64,000 nt of DNA from Janthinobacterium rivuli (lineage in GTDB: Bacteria > Pseudomonadota > Gammaproteobacteria > Burkholderiales > Burkholderiaceae_D). The notes below the pieces were generated by a model, which was not told where the DNA came from, did no database searches, and was given only the letters and a program-made list of their open reading frames with translations. A program made the translations under genes and the position numbers. Below, piece after piece: positions 51,706-59,056 of the stretch; within the stretch, counting starts at the first letter, position 1, and the number at the start of each line of letters is the position of its first letter. Location: positions 248,001-312,000 of the forward strand of contig NZ_WFLJ01000005.1 of NCBI RefSeq assembly GCF_009208735.1. Direction: 5' to 3'.

Positions 51706-52719
51706 TTAGAACTGCTCGATCCAGGCCGCCAGGTGATCCGGCGTGAGTGCCGGTTCAGCCTGCACCACCTTGCCTTGCAAGCCCATTTCTGTTTTACTCA
51801 ACTGCAGCGACCAGCCGCGCCGCGCCAGCCACAGCAGGGTGGCCAGCCAGAACGAGTGGATGGCCGAGACGGGCGTGGTGGTCGGCGTTTCCAGGAATTC
51901 CGTCAGCAGGCGGCCATCGAGGAACAGCGCCGTGCCGCCCTGGCTTTGCAGCGCCGCGCCAAACACGGGCAGCAGCATGTCGACCACTTGTTCCACGCCC
52001 CGCCCCGGATGCTCGCGTTCGAGCGTATCGAGCTGCTGGCGCACGGCGGCGGCGAAGGCCGTGCCGCGGAAGGCTTCCGAACTGACCAGGTCGGCATAAT
52101 CCATCAACAGCCAGTCCGGCTCGGGCGGGGTGACGCCGGCCGTCAGGGCCGCCGACAAATACGCTTCCACGGGCAACTGCTGCTCCGGACCGGCCAGGCT
52201 GGCGCACAGGGCGTACAGGGTGCCGATACGGTTGGCGACGGCTTGCCGCTGGCGCACCATCAGCTTTTCGCGCAGCAACTGGGCGTGTTCATTGCGCAGC
52301 CGCGCCAGTTCCAGCGCCTGCTTCAATTCCATGCGCAGCGCCGCGATATCCCACGGCTTCTGGATGTAGCGGTGGATCTGCCCCTGGTTGACGGCCTCCA
52401 CCGTGTGCTCCAGCTCGGAATACGCGGTGGTCAGGATGCGCACGATGTGCGGATGGCGGTCCCAGGCATAGGACAGCAACTCGTTGCCGTAGGCACCCGG
52501 CATGCGCTGGTCCGATACGAGCACGGCGATGCGGTCGGCCTGCTCGTCGAGGATGCGCTTGCCCTCCTCGACGGACGTGGCCGTCAGTACCTCGGCCAGC
52601 GGCGCGATGGCGCGCTGGAAGTATTTGAGGGCGTTGGCCTCGTCGTCGACATAGAGTATCGTCGGCAAGCCTTGCGCCGACTCACGCTGAGCCGGTAAAC
52701 GCAGATTGGCGTCAATCAT
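51706..52719 (-). CDS. phcQ: PhcQ-like response regulator
   Basis: This 337-residue protein has a receiver domain with phospho-acceptor D70 (AVLVSDQRMP) and the acidic pair in LYVDDEANAL. A helical C-terminal part follows (VKLMVRQRQAVAN region) without a DNA-binding motif I recognise. It is the fourth gene of a cluster with the same order and domain plan as phcBSRQ of Ralstonia. Its start overlaps phcR by 8 bases. In Ralstonia PhcQ modulates quorum-sensing output with PhcR. Confidence 0.82.
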   Translation of the reverse strand: MIDANLRLPAQRESAQGLPTILYVDDEANALKYFQRAIAPLAEVLTATSVEEGKRILDEQADRIAVLVSDQRMPGAYGNELLSYAWDRHPHIVRILTTAYSELEHTVEAVNQGQIHRYIQKPWDIAALRMELKQALELARLRNEHAQLLREKLMVRQRQAVANRIGTLYALCASLAGPEQQLPVEAYLSAALTAGVTPPEPDWLLMDYADLVSSEAFRGTAFAAAVRQQLDTLEREHPGRGVEQVVDMLLPVFGAALQSQGGTALFLDGRLLTEFLETPTTTPVSAIHSFWLATLLWLARRGWSLQLSKTEMGLQGKVVQAEPALTPDHLAAWIEQF

Positions 52720-53809
52720 GCTCGTTCCTTATATGTACTGGAAAATTCAGGGTTACCGTGCTGGAACTGCCAAACTCGGTGGCGATATCGAGGTTGCCGC
52801 CGAACGACTGCATCATGCGGTGGCAAAACACCATGCCCCAGCCCTTGCCTTCGCCGCCGCTGGCACTGACGGGGTCGATCAACAGCTGCTCGACAATCTC
52901 GGGGGCGATGCCGGCGCCGTTGTCGCGCACCGCGATACGGCCGGCATCGATGCGGATGCCGATCGCCGGATGGGCTTGTTCGCCGGCCGAACGCAGGGCA
53001 TTCGCCAGCACCGACGACAGGATCAGCGCGACGCAATTGGGCGACTCGGCAATGGAAAAATCGTCGCCCACGTCGACCGTGATGGCGGCGCGCTGGGCCG
53101 TGCTCAAGGGATAGCTGTCGAGCAAGGCGGTCAGCAACTGGTGGGCGCTGCCGGCGCGGCGTCCGCCCTGCATGCCGGGCCCGGCGCTGGCCAGGCGCAC
53201 CGTGTCGACAAAGCTGGCCAGAACGGACAGGCAATAGCGCGCATTGTCGTGCATCAAGGCGGCCGCTTCGCCGATCTCGGCCTGCGGTGCGGCGTCCGCC
53301 TGCGCGCGCCGCGCGATGCCGCGCGCAAAATTGGCGATGGCCGCCAGCGGCGTGTTCAATTCATGCGCGAGGAAGGCCAGCGATTCCTCCATCGCCACCA
53401 GGCCCTGGCGGCGCGCGGCGCGCTCGCGTCCCGTCTGCACGGCCAGCTGCAGCGCCGTTTGCATGGCGGCCAGGTCGAGCGGTTTTTCCAGCAGGCGGAA
53501 CAAGGTGCCGCCGTTGATCAGTTCGAGCAGGACGTCCTTGTCCGCGTACGCGGTGACGAGCATGCAGACGATGTGCGGATAGCGCTGCGCCACTTCCTGC
53601 AGCAACTCGCTGCCCAGGCGGTCCGGCATGCGGTAATCGGTGACGAGCACGTCGATCTGGGCGGCCTCGCCTTCCAGCAAGGCCAGCGCCGCATCGACGC
53701 TCTGCGCTGTCAGCACGCGGTAGCGCTGGCCGACGGCGCGCTCGAAATACTTGCAGGCGAGCGCCTCGTCGTCCACGTACAGCACGCTGGCGCGGCTATC
53801 GTTGTCCAT
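52712..53809 (-). CDS. phcR: PhcR-like response regulator fused to a histidine-kinase domain
   Basis: This 365-residue protein starts with a receiver domain, phospho-acceptor D58 (DVLVTDYRMP), followed by a histidine-kinase core with H149 (LAHELNTPL) and an ATPase domain (NALRSAGE, RDNGAGIAPE, GEGKGWGMVF). This reversed hybrid layout is what PhcR looks like in Ralstonia. It begins one base after the phcS stop, so the four genes are tightly coupled. Confidence 0.85.
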   Translation of the reverse strand: MDNDSRASVLYVDDEALACKYFERAVGQRYRVLTAQSVDAALALLEGEAAQIDVLVTDYRMPDRLGSELLQEVAQRYPHIVCMLVTAYADKDVLLELINGGTLFRLLEKPLDLAAMQTALQLAVQTGRERAARRQGLVAMEESLAFLAHELNTPLAAIANFARGIARRAQADAAPQAEIGEAAALMHDNARYCLSVLASFVDTVRLASAGPGMQGGRRAGSAHQLLTALLDSYPLSTAQRAAITVDVGDDFSIAESPNCVALILSSVLANALRSAGEQAHPAIGIRIDAGRIAVRDNGAGIAPEIVEQLLIDPVSASGGEGKGWGMVFCHRMMQSFGGNLDIATEFGSSSTVTLNFPVHIRNEHD

Positions 53810-53810
53810 G

Positions 53811-55154
53811 CTAGCGGCCCTCCCAATCGGAGCGCTGCAAGTCGAAATTCATGCTGGCCCATTCGCCCAGCACGCTTTCGGCCGTGAGGGTGCCGCCGTG
53901 GCGCTCGATCACGCCATAGCTGATGCTCAGGCCCAGGCCGAGGCCCTGCCCCACTTCGCGCGTGGTGAAGAACGGCTCGAACACGCGCGCCAGGTTTTCC
54001 GGGGCGATGCCGGGGCCATTGTCGCGCACGCTGATGCGCAAACGGTTGTCATCCCAGTGGGCCGTGATGCGGATCTCGAACGGCGGCGCATTGCCCTTGC
54101 GCATGGACAGCACGGCATTGCCCAGCAAATTGATCAGCACGCCCACGATGGCCGCCTCGTCGCCGCGCACCAGGGTGTCGACCGGCAAGTCGTGACTGAT
54201 GCTGACATTCTTCGTTTCATGCCCGACCAGGCGTATGGCCGCGTCGAGCGCGCTGCGGAACTGGAAATGCCCCGTTTCCAGCTGGTTGCCGCTCTTGCGG
54301 TAGGCAAAGGTCTTCAAGTCCGAGACGATGTGCTGCACGCGCAGCATGCCCTGCTTGGCGTCGGCCAGGCATTCGCTGACCAGCGCGCTTTGCTTGGCGG
54401 CCGGGTCTTCGATCGCCACCTCGATGGCCATCATGCAGAAATTCACGGGGTTGTTGACTTCATGCAGCATGCCGGCGGCCAGGGTGCCGATGGCGGCCAT
54501 TTTTTCTTGCTGCAGCATCTGGCCCTTGATATCGGCCAGGCTTTTATTGGTTTCCTCCAGCTGCGTGTTCTTTTGCGCCACTTCCGCCTTCAGCTGGAAC
54601 AGCATGAAACGGGCTCGCTCATTGAAATAGGTAAACACGGCGCTGATGCTGGCGGACATGATGAGGAACAAACAGTTGACGACGAACGTTCCGGGCAAGT
54701 CGAAGCCGCCCGCATGCCAGGCGCAGGCGCCCACGTACAGCAGACAGGAGATAGCGCCGAAAACCATGTTTTGCCACAAGCCGAAGGCCAGCACGATGCC
54801 CGACGAATAAATGGCCAGGGTCATGCCCACATAATAGATCGAAGTGGCGCCTTCCGTGACGGCGATCATCCAGGCGATCATGATTTGCGGCAGGATCAGC
54901 CACACAAAAGTCAGGCCCTGGATGCGGTCCTGCGCCCAGCGCGTGCGCATGGCCAGTACGACGATGAAGATCAGCACGGAAACCAGCACGCGCGCGCTGG
55001 TAAACGCCGACTGCATCTCCGGATACAGGGCCGAATCGAGGCCCATGCCCAGCAGGATCAGCACGATGCCGGTGTAGGCCCCGCCGCGGCTGAATTCCAG
55101 GCGGAAGTCGCGCAAAACGGCCGTGTAGCCGGCATGCAGGCCTGGCGTATCCAT
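53811..55154 (-). CDS. phcS: PhcS-like membrane sensor histidine kinase
   Basis: This 447-residue protein has about six membrane segments in the first 175 residues, a coiled region, and a kinase core with H231 (GMLHEVNNPV). The ATPase boxes are LLGNAVLSMRKG, RDNGPGIAPENL, FFTTREVGQGLGLGLSI. In Ralstonia PhcS senses the methyl ester signal made by PhcB. The phcB stop and phcS start share a base (TGATG). Confidence 0.88.
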   Translation of the reverse strand: MDTPGLHAGYTAVLRDFRLEFSRGGAYTGIVLILLGMGLDSALYPEMQSAFTSARVLVSVLIFIVVLAMRTRWAQDRIQGLTFVWLILPQIMIAWMIAVTEGATSIYYVGMTLAIYSSGIVLAFGLWQNMVFGAISCLLYVGACAWHAGGFDLPGTFVVNCLFLIMSASISAVFTYFNERARFMLFQLKAEVAQKNTQLEETNKSLADIKGQMLQQEKMAAIGTLAAGMLHEVNNPVNFCMMAIEVAIEDPAAKQSALVSECLADAKQGMLRVQHIVSDLKTFAYRKSGNQLETGHFQFRSALDAAIRLVGHETKNVSISHDLPVDTLVRGDEAAIVGVLINLLGNAVLSMRKGNAPPFEIRITAHWDDNRLRISVRDNGPGIAPENLARVFEPFFTTREVGQGLGLGLSISYGVIERHGGTLTAESVLGEWASMNFDLQRSDWEGR

Positions 55155-56548
55155 CAGGGAATGCTCACTTCCGCAAACACATTCACGCCCGTGGCGTCGA
55201 CATAGATCAAGGGATCGATTGCGTGCTCGGGCAACAAGGCCGACAAGCCCTCTTCATTGCGATAGATCAAATGCCACTCCAGCAAATGCTCCATGCCGAA
55301 CTTGCCGGGATTATTCGCGTGCACATTCGTCACCAGCAGGCGCCCGCCGGGCCCCACGCGCGAGGCGAAATGCATCAGCAGGCGCGCGCACACCTTGTCG
55401 GACAGGTAGTCGAACAGGCCGGCGCAATACACGGCGTCAAAACTGCCGGGCAAGCCCGTGATGCCCGCGCCATGGCGGCGTTTGAGCAAGTTATGCACGG
55501 AGTCGTGCACATAATCGATCTCGACCACGCGCCCCGTGCGCTGCATGATGGTGGTCAGGCGCGCGCGCGTCCAGTCCAGCGTTTCGCTGCTGAAATCGAC
55601 CAGTTCGAACGCCAGCCACTGCGCGTCCGGGCACGTTTCCAGGAATCGCTGCACTTCGATGGCCGGGCCGCAGCCCACGTTGAGCACTTTATATACGCGC
55701 CCCGCAACGCGCGCCGCGGCCGCCTTTTGCGACAGGAATTCCGTCAGGATATCGATGCGGTTGCGGTGCGCCGTCGCCACGGCCGCCTGCAGGAAAGCCG
55801 CATTGACGATCTGAAAATAGGTGCTCGGTCCCTGGCGCGGATCGTCCAGCAGCTGGTTGACCATCTGGTAGTCGCCCGCGTAACCGAGCGGTTTGGTGAA
55901 CGTGCGGAAGACGAACGGCGCGCGCAGGATCAGCGGATGCAGCGCCGCCTGGGCGAAGGCGCGGTGGGCCGGCGCCCGCTCTTCCTCGACGAGGGACGCC
56001 TCCACCTCGAGCTGGCGCAAGTAAAGCTGGGTCTGCTCCATCAGCGGCAACGCCAGCTCATCGAAGATATCGGGACGCAGCCGGCCGTTTTCCTTCGGCA
56101 GCGAGTCCGACAAGTCCACCTGCTCGACCCAGCGCGCCACTTCCGACAGGAAGGCGCGCATTTCGTTGACGACGATCTGGTAGTCGCGGCGGATACGGAA
56201 GCGCTCGCCCCAGCCGGCGACAAAGGCGCTGGACTCTTTATGCACGGCGCCCTTGACCACGACCACGTCGCTCAGCTCGCGCCACTCGTCGATCAGGGTC
56301 ACGGAAACGATGGCGGTCAGGCCCGTGTTGACGCTGCTGATGACGACGGCCTTGCCCACGTAGGCGTTCTTCGCCCCCATGCGCACGGTCACGTCATTGA
56401 GCACCTCGCTGACCTGCACAATCGAGTATGGATTGTAGATTTCCATGACCAGCGAATTGCGCTGCAAGTTGAAAATCGTGCCGCGCACCGCCTCACCCTG
56501 GGTGTTGCGGAAACTGACGACTGGATCGATCTGCGATTGTGAATACAC
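55154..56548 (-). CDS. phcB: PhcB-like SAM-dependent methyltransferase (3-hydroxy fatty acid methyl ester synthase)
   Basis: The start is GTG 56548 (MYSQSQIDP), giving 464 residues. An N-terminal beta domain (about 8-100: TIFNLQRNSLVMEIYNPYSIV) recalls PilZ-like folds. A class I methyltransferase domain follows, with SAM motif VLNVGCGPA (288-296). In Ralstonia PhcB methylates 3-hydroxy fatty acids to the quorum-sensing signal 3-OH PAME or 3-OH MAME. The gene heads the four-gene operon. The exact chain length of the signal cannot be read from sequence. Confidence 0.85.
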   Translation of the reverse strand: MYSQSQIDPVVSFRNTQGEAVRGTIFNLQRNSLVMEIYNPYSIVQVSEVLNDVTVRMGAKNAYVGKAVVISSVNTGLTAIVSVTLIDEWRELSDVVVVKGAVHKESSAFVAGWGERFRIRRDYQIVVNEMRAFLSEVARWVEQVDLSDSLPKENGRLRPDIFDELALPLMEQTQLYLRQLEVEASLVEEERAPAHRAFAQAALHPLILRAPFVFRTFTKPLGYAGDYQMVNQLLDDPRQGPSTYFQIVNAAFLQAAVATAHRNRIDILTEFLSQKAAAARVAGRVYKVLNVGCGPAIEVQRFLETCPDAQWLAFELVDFSSETLDWTRARLTTIMQRTGRVVEIDYVHDSVHNLLKRRHGAGITGLPGSFDAVYCAGLFDYLSDKVCARLLMHFASRVGPGGRLLVTNVHANNPGKFGMEHLLEWHLIYRNEEGLSALLPEHAIDPLIYVDATGVNVFAEVSIP

Positions 56549-56672
56549 GATTGAGCATTATCAAGTTGCCCGGTTTCCGGCGCACCACGTTGGGCACGCC
56601 AATTTCCAGGCGGGGTTAAGGCACGGCACACCGGTCGTCTGCCGCCGGCCCGCCATCGGAATGGCGGCGTTG

Positions 56673-56690
56673 CGGCGTCGCGTGACGCCG
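56673..56690. repeat. 7-bp hairpin between araC-type gene and phcB
   Basis: CGGCGTC and GACGCCG are exact reverse complements around GCGT, about 130 bases after the AraC-type stop and 125 bases before phcB. It could end the upstream message or be part of the phcB regulatory region. Confidence 0.4.
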
Positions 56691-56821
56691 TGCCGGAGCG
56701 CCTCAAAGCGCGTCTGTTCGCTCTCTGATCGAGTGTACTATGGATGTAGCAGAACGGGCAATTGTTCCCGCAGGAACGACTGTCCGTGGCGCTGGCGCGC
56801 AACGCCGCGTGCGGAACGTCT

Positions 56822-57847
56822 TTAACCAGCAACAAACAAGGCCAGCGCGTGACGTAATAACTGCGGCGTTTGCCCCGTCCAGCGCTTGAACGAGCGGCGG
56901 AAGTTGGTGGCATCATGAAAGCCAAGATAGGCGGCCACGGCGTCGTTATCGTAGCCATGCGCATGGAACAGATAAATCGCCTTGTGCGCGCGCACCTGGT
57001 CCAGCTCGGCCTGGAAATGCGTGCCATGGCGCGCCAGGTGGCGTTTCAAGGTGGCGGGACTGACGCCGAACTCCTGCGCCGTGCGCTCCAGCGTGGGCGC
57101 GCAGCGGATGTTCGCCAGCAGGTAGTCGTACAGCGCACCGAGCAGGCTGGAGGCGGGCACGGGCGCCACGGCCGCCGCGCGCAAGGCCAGCGCGGCGGCC
57201 GTGGCATTGCCGCGCGGCCAGGGCTTGTCGAGCCAGCCGGAATCGATGAGCATGGCATCGACCTGGCAATCGAAACGCAGGGATTGCCCCAGGTGTACCT
57301 CGTGCTGCTCCACGTGACGGGGTCGCGCGCGGTTGAAGCAAAAGCGCCACGGCAACGACTCTCCCGCCAGCCAGCGGCACATGGCCGCCAGCGCCGTCAT
57401 GTGCATTTCCACCAGAAACGGCAACTGGCTGGGCGCGCCAAACGCATCGACCCAGTACAGCACGTGCATGTCGCCCGCCGCGCGCAAGCGCGGTTGCAGC
57501 AAGGGACACAGCAAGGTATGAAAATCGCACAGGATGGTCAAGGCCTGGCGCAGATTCTGCGCCTGCAGCAAGGCATGACTGGCCGCGCCGTAATGGCCGG
57601 GCAGCATTTGCTGGCCCAGCATGAAGCTGGTGTCGGCGCTGTCCAGGCCGCGCGCCACGTTGGCCAGCAATTGCAGGTACTGCGCGGCGCTGACCTGGCT
57701 TTCCGCGGACGGCAGCGCGCCGCCATCGAGGCCCGTGCCCTTCAGCAGCGGCGCCGTGGCCAGGTCGCGGCTGCGCGCGTAATCGAGCACCAGCGCCGGC
57801 TGGTGATGGGCCGCGATGCTTGGGTCGCCCTGCTGGTTCAGCGGCAT
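56822..57847 (-). CDS. AraC-family transcriptional regulator (OruR/ArgR-like, Arabinose_bd type)
   Basis: This 341-residue protein has a long N-terminal ligand domain of the PF12625 type (AAQYLQLLANVARGL, YGAASHALLQAQNLRQAL) and a C-terminal AraC helix-turn-helix pair (TLERTAQEFGVSPATLKRHL, then YDNDAVAAYLGFHDATNFRRSFKRWTGQTP split). Its ATG overlaps the stop of the GGDEF-like gene (TGATG), so the two are co-translated. Target genes are unknown; the neighbouring phc operon is a candidate. Confidence 0.88.
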   Translation of the reverse strand: MPLNQQGDPSIAAHHQPALVLDYARSRDLATAPLLKGTGLDGGALPSAESQVSAAQYLQLLANVARGLDSADTSFMLGQQMLPGHYGAASHALLQAQNLRQALTILCDFHTLLCPLLQPRLRAAGDMHVLYWVDAFGAPSQLPFLVEMHMTALAAMCRWLAGESLPWRFCFNRARPRHVEQHEVHLGQSLRFDCQVDAMLIDSGWLDKPWPRGNATAAALALRAAAVAPVPASSLLGALYDYLLANIRCAPTLERTAQEFGVSPATLKRHLARHGTHFQAELDQVRAHKAIYLFHAHGYDNDAVAAYLGFHDATNFRRSFKRWTGQTPQLLRHALALFVAG

Positions 57848-58749
57848 CAGGCAGGCGCGGCGGAACTGATCCCGGCACCGGCGCGCGGCGTTTCCACGGC
57901 CCGGCTCAGCTCGGCCAGCACCACTTCCGGCACGCCATCGGTCAACGCGCACGCATGCCGCAGGCTCAGGCGGATTTCGCGGTTGTCGTTGGCGTGGTGG
58001 CGCATCTGCCCCACCATGGCGCACAGGTGGCGCGCCTTCACGGCCGCATCTTCGCGCGACACGCCCGGCATCAGCACGGCAAAGCGGTCGCCCGCATAGC
58101 GGCACAGCAAATCGTCATTGCGCAGGTTTAACAGCAGCATGTGGCCCACGGCTTGCAGCACGCGGTCGCCTTCGCGGTGGCCGTATTCGCGGTTGATCAG
58201 GTGAAAACTGTCGATGTCGAGCAAGACCAGCGCGCAATCGAGGCCGGGCCGGCGCTCCTGCTCCAGGCGCATCTGCGTGCGCAGGTAGCTGGCGTCGGCC
58301 AGCTGCGTGATGCGGTCGAAGGCGCGGTGGTCGCGGAACAGGCGTTCGCGCTTTTGCAGGTGTTCGTTCAGGCGGAACTGTTCCTGGCGCCAGTAATACA
58401 TGCCGATCGTCAGCAGCAGCATGCCAAACGGAATCAGGCCTTCCAGCCAGTTATCCCACACGGCGCGCTTATCGACGGCAAAGAATTCGTCCAGGCAATC
58501 GGCCCAGGAACCGAGCATGATGGCGCACAGGCCGCCGGCGATCAGGCTCGTCACCAGCCCGCGGGGACGGCTGCTGAGGGTGAACAGGAACCAGATGCCC
58601 GCCATGACGGCCGTGCCGCCTTCGCAGACGATATCCATCCACTTCCAGACGGCAAACGGTTTGGGGTGCCCCAGTGTGGCGTACAGGAACAAGAACAGGG
58701 GCAAGGCCAGCGCGGCGGCGATCAGGCTGTTACGGTGCAACGGCAGCAT
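57847..58749 (-). CDS. Membrane protein with degenerate GGDEF domain
   Basis: The start ATG 58749 (MLPLHRNSL) follows AAAGG by 8 bases, giving 300 residues. About four membrane segments (residues 5-120) precede a GGDEF-fold domain. The active-site motif is degenerate (AGDRF at 219-223), so cyclase activity is unlikely. The I-site-like RNDD (210-213) is intact at the correct spacing. It may bind c-di-GMP as a receptor and pass a signal, perhaps to the co-translated AraC regulator. Confidence 0.8.
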   Translation of the reverse strand: MLPLHRNSLIAAALALPLFLFLYATLGHPKPFAVWKWMDIVCEGGTAVMAGIWFLFTLSSRPRGLVTSLIAGGLCAIMLGSWADCLDEFFAVDKRAVWDNWLEGLIPFGMLLLTIGMYYWRQEQFRLNEHLQKRERLFRDHRAFDRITQLADASYLRTQMRLEQERRPGLDCALVLLDIDSFHLINREYGHREGDRVLQAVGHMLLLNLRNDDLLCRYAGDRFAVLMPGVSREDAAVKARHLCAMVGQMRHHANDNREIRLSLRHACALTDGVPEVVLAELSRAVETPRAGAGISSAAPA

Positions 58750-59056
58750 GTGGGAAACCTTTAAAAGTGGTGCTGTCGCCACGATAGCGCCTGCCCATGA
58801 CGGCACGATGACATGCGCCACGCCCGTGCGGCAGGTGCAAACGGCTCACCATTGCCTATGCGCCCGATGCAAATCCGGCAAGCCCTTGCCCATGCGCCTG
58901 ACGCTGGCAGGTCATTTCAGCTCACCTCGGTTCATTTTCGGCCGGAAAGCGTTCACATACCGTTGTTTTCACAGTGGCAAGCCCGACCCTGTCACGCAAC
59001 CGTCATATTTGCTGCCTAGAATCCGCCCGGTTCCTTCCTCCCTAACCGAGCTCTTC
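58750..59056 (+). other. Regulatory region between the GGDEF-like gene and the phytase operon
   Basis: These 307 bases hold promoters for both divergent genes. The plus-strand side carries a Pho-box-like element and a -10 box at 58989-59022. The rest has no clear gene; one short open frame has no ribosome-binding site. Confidence 0.5.
58989..59022 (+). promoter_or_regulatory. Pho-box-like element and -10 box
   Basis: CTGTCAC (58989-58995), four bases, CCGTCAT (59000-59006) resemble the two 7-bp PhoB repeats CTGTCAT. TAGAAT lies at 59017-59022, ten bases after the second repeat, matching the geometry of PhoB-dependent promoters where the Pho box replaces the -35. The target is a TonB receptor followed by a phytase. 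Confidence 0.65.

Noticed and set aside
58813-59019. Short plus-strand frame (68 codons) ahead of the TonB receptor
   Set aside because: It overlaps the Pho-box-like promoter, has no ribosome-binding site and no recognisable product.
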